From Chloroflexota bacterium (lineage in GTDB: Bacteria > Chloroflexota > Anaerolineae > JAAEKA01), in contig JAYELL010000023.1 of assembly GCA_034717495.1 (NCBI GenBank), positions 1 to 48,495 of the forward strand: a stretch of 48,495 bases of DNA. Reading direction: 5' to 3'. Numbering within the stretch: position 1 is the stretch's first letter; every line of letters begins with the position of its first letter. Below, piece after piece: positions 41,948 through 48,495 of the stretch. The translations under genes and the position numbers were made by a program. Below the pieces are notes generated by a model. The model made no database searches, had not been told where the DNA came from, and worked only from the letters and a program-made list of their open reading frames with translations.

Positions 41948-43161
41948 TGCCTCGACTCAATCGTGACCAGCTTCTCGCTCTTGCCAGGAGCGAGATCACT
42001 GAAACTACGATCCGTGAGCTGGATGAACGCCTGCAAAACGGCCAGACACCACTGATTATCGACATCCGGGAACGGGATGAATTTGAGCAAGGACACCTGC
42101 CCGGAGCGATCTTTGTGCCGCGCGGTTTTCTTGAGCTACGAATAGAACAATTCGCCTTCGACCGGGAAACGCCCATCGTGCTTTACTGCGCTGGCGGGGT
42201 TCGATCGGCCCTGGCAGCTCGTAACCTGAGGGAAATGGGATACACCGACACAGAGTCTCTTGTCGGCGGTTACAGTGGCTGGAAAAACAGCGGATTGTCC
42301 GTCCAGATGCCGCGCCTGCTCACGGGCGACCAGAAACAGCGCTACAGTCGCCACGTCCTGCTGCCCGAGGTTGGGCAGCAAGGGCAGCTAAAGCTGTTGG
42401 ATGCCAGGGTTCTGCTGGTTGGCGCTGGCGGCCTCGGTTCTCCAGCAGCGCTTTACCTGGCAGCAGCCGGCGTTGGCACGCTGGGAATCATCGATTTTGA
42501 CGTGGTGGACTTGAGCAATCTCCAGCGCCAGATATTGCACGGCGAGAGTTGGCTCGGCCAACCAAAGGTGGAATCGGCGATCGCCCGTCTCAACGATCTG
42601 AACCCTGATGTCCAGGTGGTTCCCTATCAGGAACCCATCACCAGCGCCAATGCCCTGGGCATCATCAAGGACTACGACATCGTGCTCAACGGCTCGGACA
42701 ACTTCCCTACCCGTTATCTGGTCAACGACGCCTGTCACTTCCTGCGCAAACCGCTGGTGGATGCCAGTATTTTCATGTTCGAAGGCCAGGTTACAGTCTA
42801 CCATCCCGGATCACCGGAAGAGGGCATCGAACAGGGTCCCTGCTATCGCTGCCTCTACCCAGACCCACCGCCACCCGGTGAGGTGCCGAGCTGCGCCGAA
42901 GCCGGCGTGCTTGGCGTGCTGCCCGGTATCGTGGGATCGATTCAGGCAGTGGAAGCAATCAAGCTGATTCTGGGCAAGGGTGAGTCCCTGATTGGCCGCC
43001 TGCTGTTGTTCGATGCCATGGATATGAGCTTCCATACTCTCAATGTGCGTCGTGACTCGGAGTGCCCGGTTTGCGGGTCCAATCCAACGATCACGGCGTT
43101 GATTGACTACGAGCAGTTCTGTGGCCTGCCACCCACAACTGTCGCCAGCAACGGCCATTAA
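41947..43161 (+). CDS. rhodanese-E1 sulfur-carrier activating enzyme (MoeZ/MoeB/ThiF-like)
   Basis: 404 aa. An N-terminal rhodanese domain (about 15-120) has the active loop CAGGVRSA with Cys81. A ThiF/MoeB E1 domain follows: RYSRHVLLPEVGQQGQLKL, the nucleotide loop GAGGLGS at 159-165, DFDVVDLSNLQRQ, two zinc pairs CYRC and CPVC, and PSCAEAGVLGVLPG. It adenylates CysO and provides the sulfur. Mycobacterial MoeZ has these domains in the opposite order. The start codon shares a base with the cysO stop and its AGGAG site lies inside the CysO tail codons. Confidence 0.93.
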   Translation: MPRLNRDQLLALARSEITETTIRELDERLQNGQTPLIIDIRERDEFEQGHLPGAIFVPRGFLELRIEQFAFDRETPIVLYCAGGVRSALAARNLREMGYTDTESLVGGYSGWKNSGLSVQMPRLLTGDQKQRYSRHVLLPEVGQQGQLKLLDARVLLVGAGGLGSPAALYLAAAGVGTLGIIDFDVVDLSNLQRQILHGESWLGQPKVESAIARLNDLNPDVQVVPYQEPITSANALGIIKDYDIVLNGSDNFPTRYLVNDACHFLRKPLVDASIFMFEGQVTVYHPGSPEEGIEQGPCYRCLYPDPPPPGEVPSCAEAGVLGVLPGIVGSIQAVEAIKLILGKGESLIGRLLLFDAMDMSFHTLNVRRDSECPVCGSNPTITALIDYEQFCGLPPTTVASNGH

Positions 43162-43201
43162 CCCGAGGAATATCCGACAGGATCACAGTAGAGAATCGCA
43201 C

Positions 43202-44164
43202 ATGACCCTAGCCAATATATTCACGAACAGCCGGGACCTGGTCTGGTCGGTGGCACCAGAAACTGCCGGCCATGGCCATTCACTGCTTGCCCAGGTAGGC
43301 AATACCCCACTATTGAACCTTAGCCACCTGCTAATACGCCCTGGCGTCCATCTCTATGCCAAGGCGGAGTGGTTTAATCCGGGTGGATCGGTCAAGGACC
43401 GGGCGGCGTTGCGAATGATCGAGGATGGAGAACTCAGCGGAGACCTGACCCGGCGCAAAGTGATCATCGACGCCACCAGCGGCAACACCGGCATTGGCTA
43501 TGCCATGATCGGTGCTGCAAAAGGTTACGATGTGCATCTTGTCATGCCCGCCAATGTGACCGCGGAACGCAAATCGCTGGCGAGCGCCTATGGTGCGACA
43601 ATCATCGAGAGCGATCCGCTGGAGGGGGCTGACGGAGCGATTCACCTGGTGCGCGAGATCGTGGCCGCGACCCCTGAACGCTATTACTATCCTGACCAAT
43701 ACAACAACCCCGGAAATTGGCAGGTCCACTTCGACGCCACGGGGCCTGAGATCATCCGTCAAACCGGGGGCAGGATCACCCACTTTGTTGCCGGCCTGGG
43801 GACAACCGGCACCTTCATGGGCGTCGGACGGCGACTGAAACAGTTCAGGCCCTCCATCCAGTTGGTTGCACTCCAGCCCGCCGATGAACTTCAGGTCATC
43901 GAGGGTTTAAAACACATGGAAACCTCGATTGTTCCGGGCATCTATGATCCGAATCTGGCCGACCAATTCCTGCCGATCGAAGCAGATCAAGCCTGGATAA
44001 CAGCACGGCGTCTGGCTCGAGAAGAAGGCTTGTTCGTCGGTTTTAGTGCAGGTGCAGCCCTGTATGGCGCGCTTCAGGTCGCCAACCAGATGGAGAATGG
44101 AGTAGTCGTGACCCTGCTTCCCGACGGTGGCGCCAAATATGTTAGCCTGGGATTATTCGAATAG
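43202..44164 (+). CDS. cysM: CysM-like cysteine synthase (PLP dependent)
   Basis: 320 aa from the ATG at 43202; the frame is open upstream but overlaps the E1 gene. The PLP lysine is Lys65 in NPGGSVKDRAAL. The substrate loop TSGNTGIGYAMIGAAKGYDV and the phosphate loop GTTGTFMGVGRRL are clear. VGNTPLLNL is the usual family start. With a CysO carrier upstream, the thiocarboxylate-using O-phosphoserine type (M. tuberculosis CysM) is more likely than the sulfide type, but this is context-based. It ends the operon. Confidence 0.93.
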   Translation: MTLANIFTNSRDLVWSVAPETAGHGHSLLAQVGNTPLLNLSHLLIRPGVHLYAKAEWFNPGGSVKDRAALRMIEDGELSGDLTRRKVIIDATSGNTGIGYAMIGAAKGYDVHLVMPANVTAERKSLASAYGATIIESDPLEGADGAIHLVREIVAATPERYYYPDQYNNPGNWQVHFDATGPEIIRQTGGRITHFVAGLGTTGTFMGVGRRLKQFRPSIQLVALQPADELQVIEGLKHMETSIVPGIYDPNLADQFLPIEADQAWITARRLAREEGLFVGFSAGAALYGALQVANQMENGVVVTLLPDGGAKYVSLGLFE

Positions 44165-44453
44165 GCTCTGGCCAGTCTGTGCGAAGCCCACCATAAAGGC
44201 GCCGACCGTGCCAGCCTGCATTTTCATCGTTGCCGGTGTGCCAACGACCAGGTTGACTTATCTCAAGCTCCCCTCCCAGTTTGGGAGCCCTTCGCTGTCG
44301 CTCTGGGGGCTGCGCACGGGGCCGGGGGGTGGGTTAGGTGATTGATGTCATCAAAAGAACACTTTCCCTGGACGCGCGCTCAGTGGTATAATGCTGACGA
44401 TCGGGCCAATTCGTCATCCAGATTAACCACAAATCAAGTGCAGAGCGCATTCG
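44165..44453 (+). promoter_or_regulatory. intergenic region with extended -10 promoter for the protease pair
   Basis: TGGTATAAT (44384-44392) is an extended -10 like those at 30259 and 34409; the -35 region (TTCCCT at 44364) is poor. Upstream, GCTCCC and GGGAGC near 44270-44290 form a short hairpin, a possible end of the cysteine operon. No gene is seen in this 289-bp gap. Confidence 0.6.
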
Positions 44454-44714
44454 ATGGCAGAAACGAAGATAGACCCCAAGCTCGCCGCCGAACTCAAGTC
44501 TCAACCTGATGCCCAGTTTGATCTGTTGGTAACCGTGCAGCACGCCGACGATCAAACCGAAAAACACCTCACATCCCAGGGCATCGTGGTGCGCCGTCGA
44601 TTGAGATTGGTACCCACGGTAGCAATCACCTGCAGCGGCGATCAGGCACAAGAACTGCTTGGCTACTCCTGGGTAGAACAGATTGAGCGGGACCAGCCGG
44701 TTCACACCATGTAA
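44454..44714 (+). CDS. free-standing I9-like propeptide/inhibitor domain
   Basis: 86 aa. The pattern FDLLVTVQHADDQTEKHLTS, VVRRRLRLVPTVAITCSGDQ and WVEQIERDQPVHTM matches the ferredoxin-like propeptide of subtilases. The end (DQPVHTM) matches the end of the propeptide built into the next protein (DLPVHTM). It has no signal sequence. It likely acts as a folding helper or inhibitor for the subtilase encoded 86 bp downstream. The ATG at 44454 has a weak ribosome site. Confidence 0.75.
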   Translation: MAETKIDPKLAAELKSQPDAQFDLLVTVQHADDQTEKHLTSQGIVVRRRLRLVPTVAITCSGDQAQELLGYSWVEQIERDQPVHTM

Positions 44715-44800
44715 ACCTATTCTGCGGCCATGCCCGCGGTTTTTCATCCATTGGCGCATGACAGCCTACAACACTCCACCTATCCGCCAAGGAGGCATTT

Positions 44801-46156
44801 ATGAGCGACTCGCTGCTTTCCATGCTGGCAGCTGCTTCACCTGACAAACCTGTTCCCGTCATCATTCGATATAAGAATCTGGACGCGATGGCCAGAGCCA
44901 ATGCCGATCACGCAGGTCAGGCAGCCGACATCGAGCTGGGGTATCAATACAGCTTGCTGCCAGCGCAGAGGGCCTCCGGCACACCGGAAAAGATAGCCGC
45001 GCTGGCCGAGAGCCCCCACATTGCAACCATCTGGCCCGATCTGCCGGTACATACCATGCTGGACGTTTCCGTGCCCCTCATCAGGACGCCTGAGCTATGG
45101 AACCTTGGGGTGGACGGAAGCGGGGTGCGCGTGGCGGTCGTCGACACCGGCATTGACCCCGATCATCCCGATCTGCAGGGCCGCATTGCCGCCGTCAAGG
45201 ACTTCACCAAAGCCGATGGGGATGCCAGAGATGGCAATGGCCACGGCACCCACGTAGCAGGCACAATCGCGGGCAGTGGCGAAGCATCGGACGGCACCTA
45301 CAAGGGCGTGGCACCGCAGGCCGAGTTGCTTGTGGCCAAAGTGCTCAGAGACAATGGCAGCGGCATGACCAGCGATGTCATGGCCGGGGTGGAATGGGCG
45401 GTCTTCGAAGACGCCCAGGTGATCAATCTCTCGTTGGGCTCCTCGATTAACTGCGATGGCTCTGATGCCCTGTCGACCCTCTGCGACGAAGCTGTGGCCC
45501 AGGGGGTTGTCGTCTGTGCGGCGGCTGGAAACGCGGGCCCCTTCCCCGGCACGGTCGGGTCCCCAGGCTGCGCTCGGCGGGTAATCACGATTGGCGCCAC
45601 CGATGACGACGATCAGATTACAGGCTTTTCCTCGCGCGGGCCTACACGCGATGGGCGCATCAAGCCAGATATTTGCTTTCCTGGCAATGCGATCGTGGCC
45701 GCACGAGCCGAGGGAACCTCGATGGGTGAACCAGTAAATGCATATTATACCACCGGTTCAGGCACCAGCATGGCGACCCCTCATGCCGCAGGCGCTGCTG
45801 CCCTGTTGCTTCAAGCCTTTCCCGATCTGACTCCGGACGAGGTCAAAAGACAATTGATGCAGTCGGCCGTTGACCTGGGCCTCGACGCCAATACGCAGGG
45901 CAGTGGTCGAGGCGATCTCCTGGCAGCATACCTGGTGCAGGGACCACCTCTTCCAATCCCGACGGATCCACCGTCACCCCCGGAACCGGGCGGTTGTCTG
46001 GGGTTTGGCAGCACCAGTTCTGCCGCGTCACGCACATCTGCCGATGGCGGCCGGGTTCCGATGGAATTTTGGGTAATCCTGGCTGTTTTGCTGATGCTCT
46101 GCGCCTGTGTGACATTCGTTGCTGCGGCCCTGGTTGCCATTGGCCTGACCTACTGA
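44801..46156 (+). CDS. tail-anchored subtilisin-like serine protease (S8)
   Basis: 451 aa with an ATG at 44801 behind CAAGGAGG. Residues about 15-88 form an I9-like propeptide. The triad is Asp115 (VVDTGIDPDHPDL), His148 (GNGHGTHVAGT) and Ser323 (GTSMATPHAAG), with the oxyanion Asn in AAGNAGP near 243. A Pro-rich stalk at about 388-403 leads to a single C-terminal helix at about 424-448 (VILAVLLMLCACVTFVAAAL). There is no N-terminal signal peptide, so it appears to be a tail-anchored protein. The substrate is unknown. Confidence 0.92.
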   Translation: MSDSLLSMLAAASPDKPVPVIIRYKNLDAMARANADHAGQAADIELGYQYSLLPAQRASGTPEKIAALAESPHIATIWPDLPVHTMLDVSVPLIRTPELWNLGVDGSGVRVAVVDTGIDPDHPDLQGRIAAVKDFTKADGDARDGNGHGTHVAGTIAGSGEASDGTYKGVAPQAELLVAKVLRDNGSGMTSDVMAGVEWAVFEDAQVINLSLGSSINCDGSDALSTLCDEAVAQGVVVCAAAGNAGPFPGTVGSPGCARRVITIGATDDDDQITGFSSRGPTRDGRIKPDICFPGNAIVAARAEGTSMGEPVNAYYTTGSGTSMATPHAAGAAALLLQAFPDLTPDEVKRQLMQSAVDLGLDANTQGSGRGDLLAAYLVQGPPLPIPTDPPSPPEPGGCLGFGSTSSAASRTSADGGRVPMEFWVILAVLLMLCACVTFVAAALVAIGLTY

Positions 46157-46296
46157 CGACGGACGGCTTCCAGAAGACCGCAGACGATGGACCGCGGACG
46201 GCGGTCAGTGGTCGGAGCGTTTGGACCACGAAGGCGCGAAGGTTCACAAAGGATACGAAGCGCGAAGAGCACGAAGGAAGTTGACACCGGTCCGTG

Positions 46297-46338
46297 GTCA
46301 GCGGTCGGTAGTCAGCGGTCCTCGGTCAGCGGTCCTCG
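46297..46338. repeat. 14-bp tandem repeat, three copies
   Basis: GTCAGCGGTC begins at 46297, 46311 and 46325, an exact 14-bp period; a variant GTCAGTGGTC lies at 46204. The surrounding 200-bp gap between convergent genes also has CACGAAGG-type words (about 46228-46280). No coding capacity is seen. Confidence 0.7.
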
Positions 46339-46357
46339 GTCGTCAGACCCGGACCTG

Positions 46358-47173
46358 CTATCGCAGTCCGCGGAAGAGATCTTGTTCCAGGTTGTCCGGC
46401 GGACCCACGGTGGACTGGGCAAGGATAAATGCCTCCTGGCGAAACCAGGGGTCGGCAATCACTTCCTCGGGGGACTCGGAGTAGCGGCTGGTGTGCCCGA
46501 GCTGGGTGGCGTGGCAGAGGATGCCCTGCCTTTTTACGTCGGCATATAGGCCGACATCGATAATCGTGCTGATTTCGGTCGCAGGCAGGGAGGCGAAGTA
46601 AAAGGGTACGCCGTCCATCATAACGGCAGCCCGTTGTCCATTCTTGCTGCGCGCCGTCACAGCCTCGTCGATCATGGTGCGGTAATAGAGCTTTTTAACC
46701 TGGTGAGCAAGACCGGCGCTGCCATCGGTTGGCCAGTCGGGATCGGCGGCAAGCTCGACGGCGATGCTCGCCCAGCGATGCACAACTACATGGTCGTAAT
46801 GGCCGTAGATCCCATCCTGACCGAAAGTAATGACCACGTCCGGCCTTAACTCACGAATGAGACGAACCAGTTTCGCAACCGCCTGTCCCTGATTCACAAT
46901 GGCAAGTTGCCCATCCACGTAGTCGAGGAAACGGGGCGGGTGCACACCATAGGTCTGGCATGCGCAGCGCAGTTCTCTCTCCCGCACTGCGGGCAGATTG
47001 GAAGGGCTCGCCACTTCGGGATCGGCGATCTGACCTGCTTCACCGCGCGTTGCCGTTACAACGTAAACATCGCAGCCCTCCGCAGCATATTTTGCCAGGG
47101 TACCACCTGTGCCAAAAGCCTCATCATCGGGATGGGCGAAGATCGCCATCAAGGTCAGCTTTTTCTCAAACAT
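46358..47173 (-). CDS. PIG-L/LmbE family deacetylase
   Basis: 271 aa from the ATG at 47173, whose first bases overlap the stop of the upstream nuclease gene (ATGTTTGA), so translation is coupled. The zinc motif AHPDDE is at 13-18 (His14, Asp17) and the third ligand is in GHYDHVVVH. Family members remove acetyl groups from N-acetylglucosamine units, as in mycothiol or bacillithiol synthesis and antibiotic modification. RTMIDEAV and the TSRYSESPEEV tail are consistent with this group. The substrate here is unknown; the cysteine operon nearby makes a thiol cofactor thinkable, but that is weak. Confidence 0.9.
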   Translation of the reverse strand: MFEKKLTLMAIFAHPDDEAFGTGGTLAKYAAEGCDVYVVTATRGEAGQIADPEVASPSNLPAVRERELRCACQTYGVHPPRFLDYVDGQLAIVNQGQAVAKLVRLIRELRPDVVITFGQDGIYGHYDHVVVHRWASIAVELAADPDWPTDGSAGLAHQVKKLYYRTMIDEAVTARSKNGQRAAVMMDGVPFYFASLPATEISTIIDVGLYADVKRQGILCHATQLGHTSRYSESPEEVIADPWFRQEAFILAQSTVGPPDNLEQDLFRGLR

Positions 47174-48425
47174 TCTCGTCGCTCTCGGCCATAATCTGGC
47201 GCGCATGTTCCAGCAAAATTTCGGCGCGCTGCTCCGAAACGCCTTTGACTTCAAAATAGCGCTGCAGAAGCTCCATCGGAGTTAGCGTTTCAACCGAGAC
47301 AGCGCCAAGTCGCCGGCGCTCACTCTGCTCCACATCCTTGCTGATCCCTGCGATGTAGTAGGCATCCTTCAGGGCAGCAAGTATCTCTCGCTCCTGTAAC
47401 AAAGCTTCCTGCTCCGCTCGCAACCGCAAGACAACCCGAACAACGGCATCGCTAAGATCACGCCTTGCGATGGCCTGAACCACGGCCTCGGTGGGGTCAC
47501 CCAATTCTTCCCGGACATCCTGCCGGATCGTGATGAAGGGGCGGGCCAGGACCTTATAGTGGGTGTGAAACTGCCAGTGCGTGTCCCCTTTTTGCACCGT
47601 TGCCACCACCCAACCCTTGGCTTCTTTTTCCTCCCCGAAGTCGATTCTTTCGATGCTGCCGCTGTAGACGACCGGTGGATAGCTATCACCGTTGAGACTT
47701 TGGTGCTTGTGAATATGTCCCAAGGCAACATAGTCCCAGGCAGGATTGGCCAGCTCACTGCGCGGCACAGCCACATCGCGACCGATCATGATGTTGCGCT
47801 CGGAGCCCAGGCTGGCATTTTGCACACTGAAATGCCCGGTCAGCACGGCAGGTACCTTGGGATGCTGGGCAGCCTCGATAGCCAGGGCGCGGATGTTGTC
47901 GACCATGATACTGCGCAAGTGCTTGTCGATCTCGGCAATGGACTTGCCCCGCTGATCCTCCCGCGCTAACAACCTGCTTTTTAAGGGATAAGGTACAGTT
48001 GCCACCTGCAGCTGTTGACCGCGACGGCAGGTGACCTGCCACAACTGCTCCCGATCGCCCACAAACATATTGGGCACATCCAGAGTGTTGAAGATAGAGA
48101 TGCTGCTGGCCCGCTGGGCCACGGCAGGCAGGTCGTGGTTGCCAACCAGAAGCACCACCGGAATCCCACCATCGGCCAGCTTTTTCATGCGGCGGGCGAA
48201 CTCCCGCTGGTAGGTGGGGTTGGGATCGCGGGTTTTGTAAGCATCACCCGCGAAGATAACCACGTCGATCTCGTGGTCCAGGGCGTAGTCCACGGCATCG
48301 CTAAGCCGGCGCAGGAAATCCATCACGCGGCCATTGATCCCCGTCTGCGGGTCCAGGCGCCCATAGTTCTCCATACCGATATGGATATCGGCAATGTGCA
48401 GCAATCGAATGGCAGGGTGTGTCAT
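47166..48425 (-). CDS. SbcD-like exonuclease subunit (metallophosphoesterase)
   Basis: 419 aa from the ATG at 48425; the ribosome site is weak. The calcineurin-like phosphoesterase motifs are LLHIADIHIG (metal Asp and His), VIFAGDAYKTRD, LLVGNHDLPA, LTGHFSV and YVALGHIHKHQ, all in order as in SbcD/Mre11. The C-terminal region (about 280-419) is helical with a basic and acidic pattern typical of the SbcC-binding part. With SbcC it would process DNA ends and hairpins. No sbcC is in the window. Confidence 0.92.
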   Translation of the reverse strand: MTHPAIRLLHIADIHIGMENYGRLDPQTGINGRVMDFLRRLSDAVDYALDHEIDVVIFAGDAYKTRDPNPTYQREFARRMKKLADGGIPVVLLVGNHDLPAVAQRASSISIFNTLDVPNMFVGDREQLWQVTCRRGQQLQVATVPYPLKSRLLAREDQRGKSIAEIDKHLRSIMVDNIRALAIEAAQHPKVPAVLTGHFSVQNASLGSERNIMIGRDVAVPRSELANPAWDYVALGHIHKHQSLNGDSYPPVVYSGSIERIDFGEEKEAKGWVVATVQKGDTHWQFHTHYKVLARPFITIRQDVREELGDPTEAVVQAIARRDLSDAVVRVVLRLRAEQEALLQEREILAALKDAYYIAGISKDVEQSERRRLGAVSVETLTPMELLQRYFEVKGVSEQRAEILLEHARQIMAESDENV

Positions 48426-48495
48426 AGCGGCATGATAGCACGATCAGGTTTTCCTGCAAAGAAAGCGAACAATCACCTTCCAGGAAGCTCATAGT

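Noticed and set aside
1-48495. tRNA or rRNA genes
   Set aside because: No cloverleaf with a GTTCRANNC arm or conserved rRNA block was seen on either strand by eye; a covariance search would settle it.

Overview
The window is about 48.5 kb of moderately GC-rich bacterial chromosome with ordinary sigma-70 promoters and many short dispersed inverted repeats. The gene content points to Chloroflexota (Anaerolineae/Caldilineae-like): glycine-zipper DUF1269-type proteins, a MalT-like LuxR regulator, GT39 and GH39-like membrane proteins, an SH3 lipoprotein with a Thr/Pro-rich linker, a DnaD/DnaC-type primosome, and an actinobacterial-type CysO/Mec+/CysM cysteine pathway. The phylum is an inference from content. 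No rRNA, tRNA, CRISPR array or full-length IS was seen.

Bases 132-16816 (minus strand) form an envelope/stress neighbourhood: three glycine-zipper proteins, a holin-like/phosphodiesterase fusion, an arylsulfatase, a HAD phosphatase, YqhA-, MarC- and HdeD-type membrane proteins, a decayed MarC duplicate and a 914-aa LuxR/MalT-type regulator. The intergenic gaps hold palindromic repeats. Bases 17012-18679 (plus) carry a sigma-like factor and a zinc-finger anti-sigma-like protein, divergent from an HdeD gene. Bases 18713-22529 (minus) carry a YvlB/SHOCT-type protein, an M29 aminopeptidase, a double GNAT protein, a 258-bp MITE-like element with a 9-bp target duplication, and a DUF2089 regulator.

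Bases 22591-26463 (minus) are the heat-shock operon hrcA-grpE-dnaK with a textbook promoter, a perfect CIRCE operator and a strong terminator. Upstream on the same strand (26460-30082) is an exopolysaccharide operon: two GT2 glycosyltransferases, a polyprenyl-phosphate sugar transferase and a 61-aa membrane protein, driven by a promoter that would give a nearly leaderless mRNA.

Bases 30239-34369 (plus) hold a bifunctional nuclease and a replication operon: dnaB, a DnaD-domain protein and a DnaC-like loader containing two complete AAA+ modules in one chain. Bases 34406-41228 carry an SH3 lipoprotein, a membrane-anchored GH39-like protein, a GT39 glycosyltransferase, an MBL hydrolase and a JAMM (Mec+-like) protease.

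The most interesting segment is 41276-44164, a cysteine biosynthesis operon: CysO-like sulfur carrier, rhodanese-E1 activating enzyme and CysM-like synthase. It is preceded by a strong promoter, a 16-codon GTG-started leader ORF with three Cys codons, and mutually exclusive antiterminator and terminator hairpins. This is a candidate cysteine-responsive transcription attenuator. The CysO carrier ends in Gly-Gly plus six extra residues, so it should need trimming, plausibly by the JAMM protease encoded just upstream.

The right end holds a free-standing I9-like propeptide next to a signal-less, tail-anchored subtilase, and on the minus strand a SbcD-like nuclease overlapping a PIG-L deacetylase.
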